A stretch of DNA of 64,000 nucleotides, from NCBI GenBank assembly GCA_050084985.1, contig JBITNC010000001.1, positions 140,988,001 to 141,052,000 on the forward strand, given 5' to 3'. This DNA is from Nageia nagi. Its lineage: Eukaryota; Pinophyta. This document shows, piece by piece, positions 15,190 through 25,963 of the stretch. The translations under genes and the position numbers were made by a program. The notes below the pieces were generated by a model, which was not told the origin of the DNA, searched no databases, and saw nothing but the letters and a program-made list of their open reading frames with translations. Position 1 is the stretch's first letter, and every line of letters begins with the position of its first letter.

Positions 15190-15618
15190 TTATAACTAAA
15201 AGAATTTCATGAACCTATTAATCAAATAATATAATAATATTTTAATAATTTCAAAATAACAAAATTGAAGAGAAATAGAAGAATATAATAGCCATGTCAT
15301 ATCAGTTAAATAATAAATTACAATGGTCAAACTGAAAATATCGAAGAATGGAAGTCTAAATATAATAATGTCCACCACTTTGAGGGGGAACTTCTAACCA
15401 CTTTGAGAGGTAAACCTCCATATATATACAAAGATAGGGTGAATAAGAAATATGATATGCTAATAATGATGATGAGTATTACATGTGATCCTATTTATAG
15501 CCATTTGAGGAAAGTGATTTACCCACATCTCTAGGTGGTCAACCTATTATTCTTAGATAACCTAGAAAATAATTATTCAACTAAGCATTAGGTTATGTAC
15601 ACTCTAGTAGACTTACAC
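15190..15618 (-). repeat. Left LTR-like copy with TATA box
   Basis: Shares a long run of similarity with 17050-17437, for example the stretches around TCCACCACTTTGA, GATAGG(G/A)TGAATA and CCCACATCTC. The minus strand shows CTATAAATAGG near 15495, a plausible TATA box for LTR transcription. Confidence 0.6.
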
Positions 15619-15689
15619 CACATATTTATAATAAGTTTAATGATTCAAGATCCTAATGAAATCATATTTCATACCTCTTAAACTTAATG

Positions 15690-16330
15690 TTGTCCTCACT
15701 GTGATTTAGATTTGGATATGTTTGTATGAACTCTTCTCCTTCTCATTAGGTTTCTTCTTTTAACACATCCTTCCATTTCATGAGGAATTACTTAATGACA
15801 TGATTGTAGAGTTTCTTGGTACATGTATTTAATATCTTTCTAAATTTCAAAATATCCCATCCTTCATCATCTATTTTAGGAAGTTTCTTTTGGGTTACCA
15901 TGTGAGTTCCAATAACCTTCTTTGAGCATGATATATAGAATACTAGATGAATTTATGATGTTGATGGAAAATCCAATTGATATTCCATGGTCATAAAAAT
16001 TTTCAAACTCTTAAAGGGTCCATAATATTTTGAAGCATGATTATTATCCTTCTTTTATTATGGGTGAGTTCCATGGATATCAAAAAATTTCTCCATTTGA
16101 TTTATCTAGATTGCAAGTTCTTTTCCATGAAACTTTAGTATCTCTATTTTGGGAATGTGAAAACTATTTGGAGGTGTCTCTTAGTTTATATGATCTTCAT
16201 GTAGTTTTTTTCATTGTGTTATTTCATACTTTTGATTCATTTGATGTGCATAATATGGTCAATTTTTATGTTCATCATCATCCCAAGTTGAGTATGGTAT
16301 ATATCCCTTTGCATTATTGGTAAGAGTGTT
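15690..16330 (-). pseudogene. Chromovirus integrase C-terminus and chromodomain
   Basis: On the minus strand, with stops and shifts, the translation gives ASKYYGPFKSLK (about 16035-16000), then an IHLVFYISCSKKVIG block matching the IHPVFHVSCLKK region at the end of chromovirus integrases, then LPKIDDEGWDIL and finally FLMKWKDVLKEET (about 15790-15750), which is the core of a chromodomain that targets integration to chromatin. The order and spacing match the integrase C-terminus of plant chromoviruses. Function is lost. Confidence 0.75.
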
Positions 16331-17049
16331 GTATGGAGGTTTTCCTTAGATTGTTCCCTCCTTGGATGAATCTATGAGTTTACTTAGATGTTGAGATATT
16401 TTCTTACTTATTATAGGGTTCAAATTCTATTGTATCTTATTAATTTCCTTTTTGATGTATTCTTGCATCTATTTATGTAAGTTCTAAAATTGGATATCAC
16501 TTTTTTGTTTATCCATTTCTTTAGTGCCCAACCCTCAAAAATCATGTAATACACCTATTCTAAAATTAAAATAACTTTCTTAAAGTGCATCAAAATAATA
16601 TCAAATTTTAGATGCAAATTAGTTGCCTCTCTTTTACTCTCCTCACTAAAAATATATTAAATTTTTTTTTATTTGTAGCATAGTTGGAAGAGAATTTTTA
16701 GAGAAACCCTAATTTTCAAATAATTAATCCAATATAGATCCAATAAATCTAAAATTTTGATTGAACACTTCCATATGTAGGCAATGTGTATTCCAAACAA
16801 TAAAAATAAAAAACTCAATTTTCCACCTTGTAGAACAATTTTAGCATAAAATGTGAAATACTTATAACTTGGAAAATATCTTTCCAATTTGCTTGAAATT
16901 TAGATTATAATTTTCTTATCATATTTTATGGAAAATCTCAAAATTTCACTAAACAAATTGGAACTATGTGTAAGATATAATCATTTTACTTTAACCTCCA
17001 AAAAGGATAAAAATATCTATATTTTTGCCCTTAGGTAGCCAAAATTCAT
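16331..17049. other. No recognisable gene between integrase fragment and right LTR copy
   Basis: AT-rich. The minus strand may carry very decayed integrase sequence near 16.3 kb, but nothing further is readable. Confidence 0.4.
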
Positions 17050-17437
17050 GCTCTTACAATATTTGTAATGAATTTGATGGTAAAATAATATAATAATATC
17101 CCAATTATTTTAAAATAACAAAATTTAATAGAAATATAACATCAATTGAATAATAAGTCACAATAGTTGAATTGATAATATCAAAGAAAAGAAGTTAATA
17201 GGTAATAAACTCCACCACTTTGAAGTGGAAACCTCTAAATATGCACCAAGATAGGATGAATAGCAAATATGATATTCTAGTGATGATAGTGAGTATTGTA
17301 TATGCTTCTATCTATAGTCAATTGAGAAAAGGGATTTGCCCACATCTCCAAGTGTTCAACCTATTATTATTAAATAACCTAAGAAATGATTATTTGAATA
17401 AGCATTGGATTATGTACATTCCAATGGTTATGTGCCA
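17050..17437 (-). repeat. Right LTR-like copy
   Basis: Diverged copy of 15190-15618 in the same orientation. Its TATA motif is decayed. A short open frame at 17220-17465 on the plus strand is only a by-product of this repeat. Confidence 0.55.
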
Positions 17438-17759
17438 AACCCTTCCAATGATCTCAATATGGTAACTCCTAGACACATAAAAAATATACATTAAAAAATT
17501 TAGACATCAAATAAAAAATATTGCAATTTAATGAAAGTCATTTCATTTCAAAACTTAGCAATCCTCTTCATGAAATCTTATCAAATAACTTCTTCATCTT
17601 CTTCCATAGGTCTAATAGTTTGTCTCCATTCTCATTAGTAATACAACACTACTCTTGACCTATATTCATGGTCAATGTCCCTCATGTATTCTCATTGTCT
17701 TTCTTTGATATTTCCTTATTATTAATATTTGCAACAATATACCCCATATGATGATATGA
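17438..17759. other. No recognisable gene before the copia insertion
   Basis: AT-rich sequence between the chromovirus remnant and the copia target site. Confidence 0.4.
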
Positions 17760-17764
17760 AGGAC

Positions 17765-18200
17765 TGAGAAATGCACTCATTGATTTATTAAATAAATGAA
17801 AGAATACATATTTATAGTTTTATGAAAGAACTAGATTACAAAGGTAACTATTTTCATAATAGAGTTCTCATGATTTGAAAAGACAACTAAATCAACTATA
17901 AAATAATGTAAAATCCTTACAAATCATACACAAACTACTATAGAATAATCCTACAAGTTCCTGAAGGTTATAACTGTAATCCATACAATGTATGCTCGTC
18001 AAACAAGCCAAGAAAATGCCAAAACATACTAAAACTCGAAAAATACTAAAAATATTGATTAAACATGTTTGGTATGAGGAAATTTTGTTTGTCTTGAGTT
18101 TCCTGATTAAATGCCTTAACTTATTGCATTTTATCAATAACTCAAACATAATGCTAGAATTAATATGAAATGTTTGATCAATTCAACTCAATTTCTAGCA
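17765..18200 (-). repeat. 3' LTR of the copia element
   Basis: 436 bp, beginning on the minus strand TGCTAGAAATTGAGTTGAAT and ending CATTTCTCA. Clearly homologous to 24029-24519 but shorter, mainly through loss of about 60-70 bp in the middle. The start deviates from the partner's TGTTGGAAATTGAG. Confidence 0.92.
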
Positions 18201-18212
18201 TACTCCCCCTTA
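18201..18212 (-). other. Polypurine tract
   Basis: The minus strand reads TAAGGGGGAGTA directly before the 3' LTR, the standard position and sequence type for plus-strand priming in copia elements. Confidence 0.9.
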
Positions 18213-18650
18213 ATGCTGAGTGGGCTCACTAATGAGTTTTTCAGCTTCAAAAATTGTGTTGATGACCACTTTTTTAAAAATATTAGCAATGTTTTCAAGG
18301 GTGTTACAATGCCTTAGCTTAATGATGTTTTTCACCACCATGTCCCTAATGAAGTGGTACTTCATGTTAAAGTATTTCGATTTGATATGGTAGATAGGGT
18401 TCTTTTCCAATTGAATGAAACTCTTGTTATCATAAAATAATTTTGTTGGACCACATTATTTTTCACCAAGTTCTTAAAGAAATTCCCTCAATAATAATGC
18501 TTGAGCACTAGAACTTTTGATTATAATGTATTCAACCTCTGTAGAAGATAAAACATTTGTACTTTATTTTTTAGAGCTCCATGTTATCATTCTTGAACCA
18601 ATACTGAAACAATTTCTTGATGCAAACTTTCTATTATCTATATTTATTCC
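18213..18650 (-). pseudogene. Copia RNase H remnant
   Basis: Poorly readable sequence between RT and the polypurine tract, where copia RNase H lies. Pieces such as KNTLENIANIFKKV occur near 18.3 kb. The call rests mostly on position. Confidence 0.55.
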
Positions 18651-20262
18651 TCAATTAGAGTCACTAAATACAACCAATTTTACCTCATTATTTTTATAGT
18701 AACTAATGATAAAATCAATGTTACCTTTTACATACTTTATGATTATTTTAGTTGCTTTGAAGTAAAGTTTAGAAGGATCACTCATATACCTTAATACAAG
18801 TGAAATAGTATGTGCAATTTTTGGTCTATAGTTTATGAGAAACATCAAGGTTTCAACAATGCTTCTATATGTGGTCACATTAACTTTTGTAGCCCCATCA
18901 TCCTTACATAACAACTCTCCATGGCCTATTGGTGTTGGGACTGGTTCGGAATTTTTCATGTCAAATTTATTCAACATAACATTTTCATATTTAGTTTCAT
19001 AAATAAAAATCTCACCTTCCTTTTGATACACCTTAGTACTAAAGAAAAAATGCATCAAGCCTAGATATTTTATTTCAAACTCTTGTAACATAGCATTCTT
19101 GAAATTATCATTTATTTTTTTAATAACTACCCATGTAAATAAGATCATTAACATATAAGCACACAATAATAATGTCATTACCTTCTTTCATGTGATATAA
19201 GGTAGGTTCACTCTTACTTCTTATTAACCCATATTGATGGAAGTATCTATCAATCCTTGAATACCAAGCTCTTGGAGCATCCTTGAGGCCATACAAGGCC
19301 TTCTTAAGATTATCTTTACCTTTTATTTCAAATCATTAAGGTTTTTATACATAAACCTCTTCATCCAAATATCCATTTAAGAATGCACTCTTTACATCCA
19401 TATGATATACCTTCAAACCTTTATGGGTAGCCAACGAAAGAACCAATCTAGTTATTTCTTGTCTTGCTACCAGTGCAAAGGTTTCCTCATAATCAATTCC
19501 ATATATTTGTGTGAATCATTTTTCCACAAGCCTTATTTTGTGTTTTTCTATGGTTCCATCACTATTTTACTTGGTATTATAGACCCATTTGCAACCAACA
19601 CACTTTTTGCCTTTTGTAAGGTCCACAAGCTCCAAAGTATTATTTTTTTTTATGGAACTAATTTCCTCTTCCATTGCTTTCAACCATATATCATTAGTAT
19701 ATGATTGTTCATAACTAGATGGTTCTAATTCAACAATAGTCATTAAAACATAATTAACAACATCACCTATTGGTTCTTCATCATCATCATCTCCATACAT
19801 TCTCAAATTTTTAAATCTTATCACAACTTGATCAATCTCTTGTGCTTGTCTTCTTATAAGTATTCTTTGAAACTTTGTATCTAATATTTGAGAATATGGA
19901 TGGATTAAAAGTATTATTTTACCTTTATTTATCTTGGCATCACTTGAAGAGTCATCATCACTCATTTAAGGGCTTGAGTGATTTGAATAAGAACCTAAAG
20001 AAGAATCCTTTTGTAGGCTTGGAATAAAAGGAATTTTCTTGTTGGTTTGTACATTATGCTACACATTTGAAGAGTACTTGCTGGATTGAACAGTAGGTTG
20101 CACATTCAAGGAGATTTCACTATTAGATTCATCATCAACATGGAGTTTTTCATGACCATACATTCCCCCTTCATCAAAAATTATATCTCTAGAAACCATA
20201 ATTTTATGAGTTTTTGGATTATACAACCTATAGGATTTGGTATTTAGAAATATTTTGAACTA
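18651..20262 (-). pseudogene. Copia integrase C-terminus and reverse transcriptase
   Basis: After the resumed integrase tail (20262-20070), the frame 19965-19567 contains WLKAMEEEISSIKKNNTLEL and GCKWVYNTK, the start of copia RT. The segment at 19178-18651 contains GLMHFFFSTKVYQKEG, PVPTPIGHGELLCKDDG and TYRSIVETLMFL, followed by KIIIKYVKGNIDF, the thumb and connection of copia RT. The catalytic YVDD box lies at the 19.17-kb break and reads CAYMLMILF after a frameshift, so activity is lost. Confidence 0.85.
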
Positions 20263-21840
20263 GGGCTGATCTAGAATCACCCAAACGGGGCTCAAAAAAA
20301 TTACTAAAATTCACTAAAAGTCTTAATTAAGTCATTCATGCACTTCAAATATCCAAAATGCCCTAATTATCCTCTAAAAATAGAAACTTTTAATCTTAAG
20401 TGCAATATATTAATGGAAAAACCCAATGTTTAAGCTAGCAAGATCAAATCTCATCAATTAAGCTCAAATAGTATCAATTATTTATGTAAACTCAACTTCC
20501 AAGTAGTTATAGCAGAATGACTAGAGATAACATCCATAAATCCAACATATAGGCCAAAGATGACACAACATCCAATAGCAAGTGAATAAAATCATAAATA
20601 AATCCTTAAGATGCAACATTAAGATAGCTAGGGAAATATCTCAAGCAATAACATAATTAAATTAAGCCATAATATAATTTGAATAATATTGCAATGAGAG
20701 CCAAATTACATGCTTTTACTTCTAGAGAAAGTGTGCCCTAGGGATGATTCCTTAATTATTTATGATTTTTCAAATAAGAAAATCCTCAGTAATAGTAAGG
20801 TTTGCATTAGGGATTCCTCCTCCATTTAGTTATGGTGGAGACTCTAGAGTCTCACTAATAGTAGTAAGATAAACCAAGTTAATGCCAACATCCTTGGATA
20901 GCTGGTTGTGACCTTTGAGGTACATTATTCTTCAAAGTAGCAATTCATTAAGCCCTAAAACTTTGCCAAACTTCAAGTAGCTCCAAGTGGGTTTTTTTCC
21001 ACAAAGGGAGGAAGAGAGTCAATGCCATACATCTAGTGTAAAATTGAGAAGTAATAATCATGCATATGTAAATGAATATAATGCATCTACCTTTTTAGTC
21101 TCCTTGAGCTCACGTTCCCTCTAGAAGCATTGGGATCATCAAAATCATGATGTGTGATGGAGATTAGCCTTCATAGGGTTTTGTTTCACTTTGTGTATCA
21201 TACATGCACCTTGGGATCATTAAAATCACATCTAATGGTCCTTTCTTATGCAACATTCCATGGTGGGAGTCTTCAAGTACCTTGAGATTCATGTAATCTT
21301 TCTTGGAGTTATGTATAAACTCTACATCTAGTGGGGCATCCTAGTTAGAGGGGATATCTATTACATTTAAATTCATAGTAAGTGCCTTTTTCTATTTACT
21401 AATTATAAATAAACTCTTAAATATAACTTAAACCTCTTATGACTCCCAAGACATACCTTGGAATCATGCATTATAAATATTTGGGCATTATTAATGATCC
21501 ACTTATTACAAATATTAAAATACCCCTAATTAAAGATAAATCAATTCTAACTAACTAAATTGTAATTTTACATCCCTAGAAGAGGGATGTCACTCTTAAA
21601 TGAGAGATAATTATGAACTCTCACACATGTGATATGAGAAATCTAGCTCGGTAGGCGAACTGCCAAATGCCATAACTCCATTTCTTAATGAAACCATGTC
21701 ATGTAACCTATCAGACCAAATGGCATGAGATTCTCTATCCATTTTAAGTGATGAATTGATAATTCAAGACTTGTGAAATATGAAATATCTTCAAGATCTA
21801 AAATGAGTGGAACCTCAAAAATTGAGAGTATTACATATTC
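20263..21840. mobile_element. Unidentified 1.6-kb insertion inside the copia integrase
   Basis: Copia protein similarity stops near 21840 and resumes near 20262 with TKSYRLYNPKTHKIMVSRD, which in other copia elements follows within about 25 residues. The intervening sequence has no readable domain. It includes CCAAACGGGGCTC near its left edge and a stretch GAAGAGGGATGTCACTC. It may be a solo LTR or a non-coding element. I could not define its ends or a target duplication. Confidence 0.6.
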
Positions 21841-22520
21841 TCAATAAAAATTCCTTTGTTCATTAGGTACATATGCATATTCTAAACATCCAAAAACTCT
21901 AAAATGATTTACATTTGGTTTCTTTTCATACCATGCTTCATAAGGAGTGATGTTATCCAATGTGTTAGTAGGACTTGTATTCAAAATATAGATTGTTATC
22001 CTAACCACATCATCCTAATACATATTAGTCAATTTCTTTATTTGAAGAATGCTCCTATCCATCTCAATAATGGTTCTATTTTTATTTTTAGGTAGACCAT
22101 TTTGTTGTGGAGTAAAGGTAGCAGTGAGTTTCTTTTTAATTTCATAATCTTTATAAAATTAGAGGAATTCATTTGAACAAAATTCACCTCCTCTATTAGT
22201 CCTTAACCATTTTACATAATATCACTTTGAATTTTAACATGATTTTTGAAATATTTGAAACAATCAAAAGCCTTATCTTTGGTTTTGAAGAATTAAATCC
22301 AACACATTCTTCAAAAGTCATAAATAAAACTAATAAGGTATAAATTATTACCCAAACTTTGATTTTTTATTAGCCCACATATATTGGAATGCACCAATTG
22401 GATTGGAAAGGATGTTCTCCATACTTTTCCTCTTAGAAAACTTGCACTTGAGAGCTTTCCTAAAGAACAACCTTCACAAACATCATTATAATCCTCAACC
22501 TTGGGCATCCCATATACCAT
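21840..22520 (-). pseudogene. Copia GAG-pre-integrase and integrase, interrupted
   Basis: The segment at 22520-22311 reads CEGCSLGKLSSASF and IQLVHSNICGL, the GAG-pre-integrase to integrase junction. Further on, the minus strand gives AWYEKKPNVNHFRVFGCLEY at about 21935-21870, the end of the integrase core. The similarity breaks at about 21840 after YVPNEQR, where the nested insert begins. Confidence 0.8.
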
Positions 22521-22539
22521 TTCTTAAGATGTCAACAAT

Positions 22540-22995
22540 ACAAAACTAGTAAAATTCAAATGACCATATCTCAAATTCCATAGCCAACTTTTGTTCTCAA
22601 TGGCTACATTTGCAAGTTGGGCTCCTTGTCTTCCAAATTCAAGAGGAAAAAATATACTTTTTACTCATTGGGATTATAGTGACCAATCTATTACCATGAT
22701 TTTTTTTATCAAAAATGACACATTTACCATATTCAAAAATTGACTTATAATTATTTTCTATGATTTGGCCAACACTCAATAAGGTATGCTTCATATTTGG
22801 AGTGTATTATATGTCATTTACCTTCTTGTTACCCTCATTGATATTCATATTCATGTTTCCAATTCCTTCAATTTGTAATGCTTTATCGTATCCAAGCTTA
22901 ATTTTGGACTTGTAAGAGTTATCCAATGTAGAAAGTAACTCCTCCTTGTCAGTCATGTGGTTGGAGTATCCTATGTCAAGTATCCATGTCTCTTA
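22540..22995 (-). pseudogene. Copia protease region
   Basis: The minus strand gives WILDIGYSNHMTDKEEL, the copia protease active site with the Thr/Ser of the triad changed to Ile, then a LLSVGQ-like block and IFPLEFG. Stops and shifts break it. It precedes the GAG-pre-integrase motif as expected. Confidence 0.75.
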
Positions 22996-23090
22996 CAAAT
23001 TATAATCATACTTACCATAAGTAAAAAATAAGTTTGAATATCCTTCCTATTCTCTATAATGTACACTACTTCTCCCTTCTTGAGAAGCCT

Positions 23091-23985
23091 TTAATCTTCA
23101 ATCTCTTTCATAGTGACCAAAATTTTTATAATAGTAACATTGTGTATTTTTCTTATTACCTCTTCCTCTTCCTCTTCCTTGGGTTGCACATCTTCTTCCT
23201 CAACCTCTTCATCTTGAATGAGAATGAACTCTTCCATGCCCTCTTCCATGTCTAGTTGACTAGCTTCACCCTCCTTAGATGCAAAAGATTTCTCTTCAAC
23301 ACCACCAACATTTGGAGATGTAGAGTCTTTTAGTCTCTCTTCATGATACATAAGTGAACCAATCAATTAATCATAATCAAGAGTGAAAAGGTACTTGTTC
23401 TATTCAATTATTATGATCATATGATTCCATTTTGGAAGAAGTGTTCTCAACACTTTATTTACCAAAACTTCATTTTTTATCTCTTTACCTAGAGTTTGGA
23501 TCTTATTTACACAATATTTTACTCTTACATAGTAGTCACCTAAATTTTCTTCATCTTGTATTTTGATATTTTCAAAATTTGAAGCTTAACTTTCTTCACT
23601 TGTGTACTCCATTGATATCCATATTTTAATACCTTCCAAGATTAAATTGTTGTAGTATATCAAGCTATCCTTGGAAAAATGCTTTTTCTAAGGTTGATTG
23701 GATGTGGTAGAGTGCATAATTATATTATTTTTTAGATTCCTTTTTTGTTGTCTTATCAGCTCCTGTGAGAGCACTCTAATTGGCAAGTTCAATGTAGCCT
23801 TATTCTACAATATCCCAAATCACTTTTCCTATGAGTAGAGTCTTCATTTCTATACTCCAATACTCATAGTACTCAACATTTAATTCTAGGATTGCCAATG
23901 AGTTATTGTTGGCATCCATTTGTGGAATAAGGAGCTTTGGATCACACCTTTTGAGAGAACTTGATAAATCCTCATAAACACCCAC
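23091..23985 (-). pseudogene. Copia gag region
   Basis: The N-terminal end shows a gag-like start with VEYYEYWSIEMKTLLIG and IWDIVE (about 23880-23800), matching the YxxWSxxMKTLL region of copia gag. The C-terminal part (23366-23091) is an acidic, Glu-rich stretch ahead of a decayed zinc-knuckle region. Frames between them are broken. Confidence 0.75.
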
Positions 23986-24013
23986 AAGCCTATCTAACCC
24001 AAATGATCAAGTA

Positions 24014-24025
24014 TATCTAATACCA
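24014..24025 (-). other. Primer binding site, initiator tRNA-Met type
   Basis: The minus strand reads TGGTATTAGATA three bases after the LTR. It matches the usual copia site TGGTATCAGAGC at 9 of 12 positions. Confidence 0.8.
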
Positions 24026-24028
24026 TAA

Positions 24029-24519
24029 TTAGAAATATGCTCATTGATTTATTAAATTAAAGAAATAATACATATTTATAGTTTTATGAAAGAACTAGAT
24101 TACAAAGATGACTATTTTGAGAATGGAGTTGTCATTATTTGAATAGTCAACTAAATCAGCTATAAAATAATGTAAAATCCTTATGAATCACACACCAAAC
24201 TACTATATAATAAACCTATGAGTTCTTGAATGTTATAAATTCAACCCACACTATGTATATTGGTTAAACAAGCTAACAAAATACTAAAAAATACACTAAA
24301 ACTATGAAAACACCAAAAATATTGATGAAACATATTTGGTCTGAGGAAACGTGCCCACATTTTAGAACAATCCCATGTTTTGGAAGTGAAATGTGTTGGG
24401 TACAAAATGTGCCTATGTTTTTTGATGAAATGCCTTGACCTACTATGTTTTTTTTATAACTTGGATAAAATGGTAGAATTTAGGTGAAATGCCTAGTCAA
24501 GTCAACTCAATTTCCAACA
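24029..24519 (-). repeat. 5' LTR of the copia element
   Basis: 491 bp, beginning on the minus strand TGTTGGAAATTGAGTTGACT, a start typical of plant copia LTRs. The divergence from the 3' LTR includes many substitutions and indels, so the insertion is old. Confidence 0.92.
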
Positions 24520-24524
24520 AGGAC

Positions 24525-25963
24525 CAACATCACCTTATCATTTTATTTCAAAAAATTGTCCCCTTCAAAAGATCACAATCATCCCTAAGTTTTATTTTTT
24601 TTTAAGTTTGAGAAAATAGAATATGCAACTCAAAAAATAGCTAATGTAAAAAAATTAATTACCTTAAACATCTATATAATTCAAAAGATATGACCATTGA
24701 AGATTAGCACTCAAAATTGCCTAAATGGACAAAAAAAACTAATAGAATATAGGGAAATGAATATAATAATCTTTAGGTGAAAATTTAAAGGGAAAAAATG
24801 TAGATTTTAAAAAGATGTGAAACTACACTCTTGTCTAATTGTTCATAAGATTTTCAAAATGACAAATGAATTTATAAAATTCCTTGAAGATCTATTGATT
24901 TTTGTATTGTTAATAACTTGTTTTAGTAATATGTCATATTATGACCTTCAACCTAAGCTAAAATTTAGACAAGTTCAAAGGTCCTCTTCATTGGGTGAAC
25001 AAAAGTTGAATGAGTCCAATAGATAGCCAAAACTGGAAGATGGGGAGATCCCTTCCAATAATACAAAAGACAACAATATGGCTCACCCGGATGAGGAGGA
25101 ACCTCACCAAAAATATATAATAACATGATAATGGTTACTATGTAAAGGAAGGATCATGAAGACGGTAATGAATTGAAGCATAGTTTGATGGATCAAGCAC
25201 AAGAAGAATGCATGCTTGATAATGAAGGATGGAAACAAGCGAAAAAATTAGAGAATATCACTAAGTAATAAAGGAATAATAGAGAATTCAAATTTAGTGG
25301 ATGAATTAGACAAAATTCAAGATTCAAGGAGGTAATTAGATTCTAATGAAATAGTAGTTAAAGAAACTCAATGGCAAGAAAAAGGTAGATAGGTGGTAAT
25401 ATGAAGCACAATAAGAAAAGTAGATACTAGATAAATAATATTGAGGTGATCAAATGCTACAGTACTTATAGCAATATATTCTTCAAATATTGAAATATGC
25501 AAGAAAATTGTGCTCAATAATTTGGGTTACCAAGTAGCATGTAGTTATTATATTTTGAAATAAATAGTGGCAGTGTGTTATCCAAATTGTTACAAATTTA
25601 TAATAACTTTTGGATACTTGTACAAAAAAAACCTTAATTTTACCAATGGACCTTTTTTTAATCTTGACAAAAACAAAATGTCATCCTCTTAAATATGGCT
25701 AACTAGACTTCATATTTCATATCTCAAACTCCTAAATTTGTGAAATTTCTTTCAAGTACATGTAGGAAATCATAATCCCTCAATCGATTATCAATAAAAT
25801 ATCTAAATAGCACTAGTATGATAATGAAATATGTAAGATTCATCAAATAATTAAACATTGTGAAAATTTCACATAAAATAATAAGATAAAACAAATGCAC
25901 AAAATAAAAAATAAATTGAAAAAAAATAATAATGCACAAGCATTTAGGCCAACAATTAATTCA
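24525..25963. other. Decayed sequence, possible LINE ORF1 tail
   Basis: Between two LTR elements. On the plus strand near 24.82-25.27 kb there are short acidic stretches and the phrase EGWKQAKKLENI, reminiscent of the end of plant LINE ORF1 proteins. The evidence is thin. The rest is AT-rich without coding signal. Confidence 0.25.

Larger units (their letters stand above)
15190..17437 (-). mobile_element. Chromovirus (Ty3/gypsy) deletion derivative
   Basis: Two similar 390-430-bp segments in the same orientation (15190-15618 and 17050-17437) flank 1.4 kb that contains a minus-strand integrase C-terminus with chromodomain. The layout fits an LTR pair around a mostly deleted interior. Neither a primer binding site nor a clean TG...CA/target-duplication pair is evident, so an alternative is two unrelated copies of the same LTR near an integrase fragment. 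Confidence 0.55.
17765..24519 (-). mobile_element. Complete Ty1/copia retrotransposon, inactivated, with nested insert
   Basis: All structural parts are present in minus-strand order: 5' LTR (24029-24519), primer binding site (24014-24025), gag, protease, integrase, reverse transcriptase and RNase H, polypurine tract (18201-18212) and 3' LTR (17765-18200). The five bases AGGAC stand immediately outside both LTRs (17760-17764 and 24520-24524), a perfect target site duplication. Integrase before reverse transcriptase identifies Ty1/copia. Frames are broken throughout. A foreign segment (about 20263-21840) interrupts the end of integrase. Confidence 0.93.

Noticed and set aside
16030-16323. 97-codon plus-strand ORF
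   Set aside because: It lies antisense over the decayed chromovirus integrase and shows no domain of its own.
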